Source: SHZI01 sp964371995
GTDB lineage: Bacteria > Pseudomonadota > Gammaproteobacteria > Steroidobacterales > GCA-2729495
Reading direction: 5' to 3'
Assembly (NCBI GenBank): GCA_964371995.1
Contig: CAYJPG010000042.1
Coordinates: forward strand, 1-23,158
DNA: 23,158 nt
The translations under genes and the position numbers were made by a program. Positions 20,696 through 23,158 of this stretch are shown piece after piece. Under the pieces are notes generated by a model that saw nothing but the letters and a program-made list of their open reading frames with translations, did not search any database and was not told the origin of the DNA. How positions within the stretch are numbered: position 1 is the first letter of the stretch; each line of letters begins with the position of its first letter.

Positions 20696-22167
20696 AGCGC
20701 GAAGAGCTGATTTTCGAACAGTCCCGGCCTGGCCGGCGTGCGCCCACACATGCGCCGGCGACTCTCGCCGCAATCGACGATCTGCCGGTATCCGTGCTGC
20801 GTCAGGAGCCGCCATTGCTGCCTGAAGTTTCGGAACTGCAGGTCGTGCGGCATTTCACCCGGCTGTCGCAGCTCAATTTTTCTATCGATACGCACTTCTA
20901 TCCCCTGGGTTCCTGCACGATGAAGTACAACCCGCGGGCATCCAATACCCTGGCGATGCTGCCCGGCTTTCTCGCGCGGCATCCGCTTGAGCCCGACAGC
21001 CATGCCCAGGGCGTGCTTGAATCCCTGTTCGATTTGCAGGAATTGCTGAAGTCTGTGACCGGCATGAGCGGTGTATCGCTGACGCCGATGGCGGGCGCAC
21101 AAGGCGAGTTTGCCGGCATCGCGATGATCCGCGCCTATCACCTGGCGCGCGGCGATACGGAGCGCACGCAGGTTATCGTTCCGGATGCCGCGCACGGTAC
21201 CAATCCCGCCACTGCGACCATGTGCGGATGTGAAGCGATAGAAATTCCGACCGGGCCGGATGGTGATCTGGATATCGATGCCCTGCGCCAGGTGGTCGGA
21301 CCGAAGACCGCTGCGATCATGCTGACCAATCCGTCCACGCTGGGTGTATTCGAGCGTCGTATCAGCGAGATTGCAGAAATCGTTCACGCAGCAGGCGGAC
21401 TGCTTTACTACGATGGTGCGAACCTGAACGCGGTCCTCGGCCGTGCGTTGCCGGCAGGAATGGGCTTCGACGCCGTGCATATCAACCTGCACAAGACCTT
21501 TTCCACGCCGCACGGTGGTGGTGGACCTGGCTCGGGAGTCGTGGCGGTGAATCCGCGCCTGGAACCGTTTCTGCCCATCCCGATAGTCGGCAAGCGCGAT
21601 GGCAGCTACGTGTGGCTGACAGAAGCAGATCGCCCGCAGAGCATTGGCCGGCTGTCCGGCTTCATGGGCAATACGGGCATTCTGCTGCGCGCCTACATCT
21701 ATATGCGCCTGCTGGGTGCGGAGGGCATGCGCCGCGTGTCGGGCTACGCGACACTGAATGCGAACTATCTGTGCAAACGGCTGGCATCCGCCGGCTTCAC
21801 GATCGCCTATCCCCGGCGGCGGGCCAGTCACGAGTTCATCATCTCGCTCAAGGACGTTGCCCGCGACACCGGTGCCACGGCGATGGACTTTGCCAAGGCG
21901 CTGCTCGACCGCGGTTTCCATGCACCGACCACCTATTTTCCGCTGCTGGTTCCGGAGTGCCTGCTGATCGAGCCGACCGAAACGGAGGCCCGGCAGGAGC
22001 TTGATGCCTTCGTGCAGGCGCTCACCGAAATCCGTGACCTGGCTGGTCGCGATGTCGGTGAGCTGAAGCGCGCGCCGCAGACCACGCCGGTACGGCGACT
22101 CGATGATGTGCGCGCTGCCCGGCAGCTGGACCTGACGTGGCAGGGCAAGCCCAGAACCGTCAACTGA
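20692..22167 (+). CDS. gcvPB: Glycine dehydrogenase (decarboxylating) subunit 2, GcvPB
   Basis: This is the catalytic C-terminal half of the P protein. It decarboxylates glycine through PLP and loads the aminomethyl group on GcvH. The 491-residue protein has FYPLGSCTMKYNPR at 69-82, GAQGEFAGIAMIRAYH, IVPDAAHGTNPATA at 162-175, the aspartate segment GLLYYDGANLNA, and VHINLHKTFSTPHGGGGPG with K268 as the PLP lysine. ATG 20692 overlaps the gcvPA stop. E. coli carries both halves in one 957-residue chain; here they are separate genes in the same syntenic place. Confidence 0.97.
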   Translation: MKREELIFEQSRPGRRAPTHAPATLAAIDDLPVSVLRQEPPLLPEVSELQVVRHFTRLSQLNFSIDTHFYPLGSCTMKYNPRASNTLAMLPGFLARHPLEPDSHAQGVLESLFDLQELLKSVTGMSGVSLTPMAGAQGEFAGIAMIRAYHLARGDTERTQVIVPDAAHGTNPATATMCGCEAIEIPTGPDGDLDIDALRQVVGPKTAAIMLTNPSTLGVFERRISEIAEIVHAAGGLLYYDGANLNAVLGRALPAGMGFDAVHINLHKTFSTPHGGGGPGSGVVAVNPRLEPFLPIPIVGKRDGSYVWLTEADRPQSIGRLSGFMGNTGILLRAYIYMRLLGAEGMRRVSGYATLNANYLCKRLASAGFTIAYPRRRASHEFIISLKDVARDTGATAMDFAKALLDRGFHAPTTYFPLLVPECLLIEPTETEARQELDAFVQALTEIRDLAGRDVGELKRAPQTTPVRRLDDVRAARQLDLTWQGKPRTVN

Positions 22168-22204
22168 TTCCACGCGCCGCAGGCGCAGCCCGGAGAGTGA
22201 AGAT

Positions 22205-23143
22205 TTGTCAGCCCTGATCTGCGGTTCCATTGCCTACGACAACATCATGGTGTTTCAGGGGCGCTTCAAGGAACACATCCTTCCCGACCAGATTCATATC
22301 CTTAATGTGGCCTTTCTTGTGCCGGAGCTGCGCCGCGAGTTTGGCGGCTGTGCCGGCAACATCGCCTACAACCTGAAGTTGCTCGGCGACGAGCCGCTGA
22401 TCATGGCGACGGTAGGCGGCGACTTCGGCAGCTATCGGGCCTGGCTGGATCGTCACGGGATCGACTGCCGGTACATCCGCGAGTTGCCGGACACGCTGTG
22501 TGCGCAGGCGTATATCACCACCGATCTCGACGACAACCAGATCACGGCCTTCCACCCCGGTGCGATGAACCATGCGCACCTCAACCAGGTGCCCTCCGGC
22601 GCCGGATTGAAGCTCGGCATGATTTCCCCGGACGGACGCGACGGCATGCTGGAGCATGCGGAGCAGTTTCATGCTGCCGGCGTGCCCTTTATCTTTGACC
22701 CGGGGCAGGGGCTGCCGATGTTTGGCGGCGACGAGTTGCGCCGTTTCATCGAACTGGCAAGCTGGGTGGCAGTCAACGACTATGAGTCCAGGCTGCTCAG
22801 CGAACGGACGGGCTGGAATGAGGCGGAACTCGCCCGCCACGTCGATGCGCTCATCGTGACGCGTGGTGCGCAGGGTTCGATGATCTGGTCAAAAGGCGAG
22901 AGCATTGCGATTCCGTCCGTCAAGCCGCCTGCCTTGCTGGACCCGACTGGTTGCGGCGACGCCTACCGCGCCGGACTGCTGTTCGGCCTGTCGCGTGGTT
23001 TGCCTTGGGCTGAGACAGGGCGCCTGGCCGCCTTGCTCGGCTCCATCAAGATCGCCCATCGCGGCACACAGAACCATCAGTTCAGCCCGACATCACTGGC
23101 GCAGGAGTTTCGTGCGGCGTTCGGGCATGCGCTCAGCATCTAG
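22205..23143 (+). CDS. PfkB-family carbohydrate/nucleoside kinase
   Basis: This 312-residue protein is a ribokinase-like (PfkB) kinase. Features: N-terminal strand LICGSIAYDNIM, the first signature FGGCAGNIAYNLKLLG (46-61), an ITTDLDDNQITAFHPGAM stretch forming the lid/substrate side, an 'ALIVTRGAQGS' strand, and the second signature DPTGCGDAYRAG (246-257), in which D252 is the catalytic base and GCGD the anion hole. The sequence resembles proteins annotated as adenosine kinase or sugar kinase, but the substrate cannot be decided. The start is TTG 22205, supported by GGAGAG 8 bp upstream; no ATG fits the conserved N-terminus. It follows gcvPB by 37 bp and is probably in the same operon. Confidence 0.9.
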   Translation: MSALICGSIAYDNIMVFQGRFKEHILPDQIHILNVAFLVPELRREFGGCAGNIAYNLKLLGDEPLIMATVGGDFGSYRAWLDRHGIDCRYIRELPDTLCAQAYITTDLDDNQITAFHPGAMNHAHLNQVPSGAGLKLGMISPDGRDGMLEHAEQFHAAGVPFIFDPGQGLPMFGGDELRRFIELASWVAVNDYESRLLSERTGWNEAELARHVDALIVTRGAQGSMIWSKGESIAIPSVKPPALLDPTGCGDAYRAGLLFGLSRGLPWAETGRLAALLGSIKIAHRGTQNHQFSPTSLAQEFRAAFGHALSI

Positions 23144-23158
23144 GCTATTCGCGTTGAT

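Noticed and set aside
20653..22230. 525-codon minus-strand open frame opposite gcvPB
   Set aside because: It is antisense to a complete GcvPB with its PLP lysine, and its own translation has no family features.

Overview
The window reads as chromosomal DNA of a GC-rich gammaproteobacterium. The strongest evidence is gene order. From about 10.7 to 22.2 kb it follows the order rpiA / fau / ssrS (6S RNA) / zapA, divergent from ygfB / pepP / ... / gcvT / gcvH / gcvP, which is the order around the E. coli rpiA-gcvP locus. Three things depart from that order. serA between rpiA and fau is absent, and a tiny lysine-rich gene stands there instead. ubiH-ubiI between pepP and gcvT are replaced by a membrane 'inactive transglutaminase + 7TM' gene and an ATP-grasp ligase gene. 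gcvP is split into two genes. I cannot assign a genus. No insertion sequence, phage gene or CRISPR array was seen.

Layout. (1) 1-4553: a molybdenum hydroxylase locus. The first 30 codons of a CoxM-like FAD subunit point leftward off the window edge. Diverging from it is a complete operon: FAD subunit, 2Fe-2S subunit, CoxG-like SRPBCC protein and molybdopterin subunit. The large subunit lacks the active-site loop of both classical CO dehydrogenase forms, so its substrate is unknown. (2) 4639-9480: a CPA1 cation/proton antiporter, then a glutaryl-CoA dehydrogenase gene flanked by two AraC-type regulators of different subfamilies, one divergent and one downstream. (3) 9567-10668: the rplM-rpsI ribosomal protein operon with a clear sigma70 promoter, then tRNA-Gln(CTG) and a strong terminator. 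(4) 10688-13132, minus strand: a ZapB-like coiled coil, zapA, 6S RNA, fau, the 28-residue lysine-rich protein with a three-hairpin 3' region, and rpiA. (5) 13303-23143, plus strand: ygfB, pepP, the 7TM/ATP-grasp pair, gcvT-gcvH-gcvPA-gcvPB and a PfkB-family kinase. Intergenic gaps here never exceed about 50 bp, so long co-transcription is possible.

How the genes fit together. Region 5 covers proline-peptide trimming (PepP), a predicted peptide or metabolite ligation system at the membrane, and glycine cleavage feeding one-carbon units to tetrahydrofolate. Fau (5-formyl-THF cyclo-ligase) on the opposite strand also belongs to folate one-carbon metabolism. 6S RNA lies between zapA and fau, as in other gammaproteobacteria, and its 3' end fixes the fau start. 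Regions 1 and 2 look like accessory catabolism: an uncharacterised hydroxylation by the molybdoenzyme, and a glutaryl-CoA step with its own regulators.

The most interesting items are the amidoligase-type pair in the ubiH-ubiI position, the unusual molybdoenzyme active-site loop with a second divergent module beside it, the lysine-rich microprotein followed by three tetraloop hairpins, and a predicted leaderless mRNA for the ZapB-like protein.
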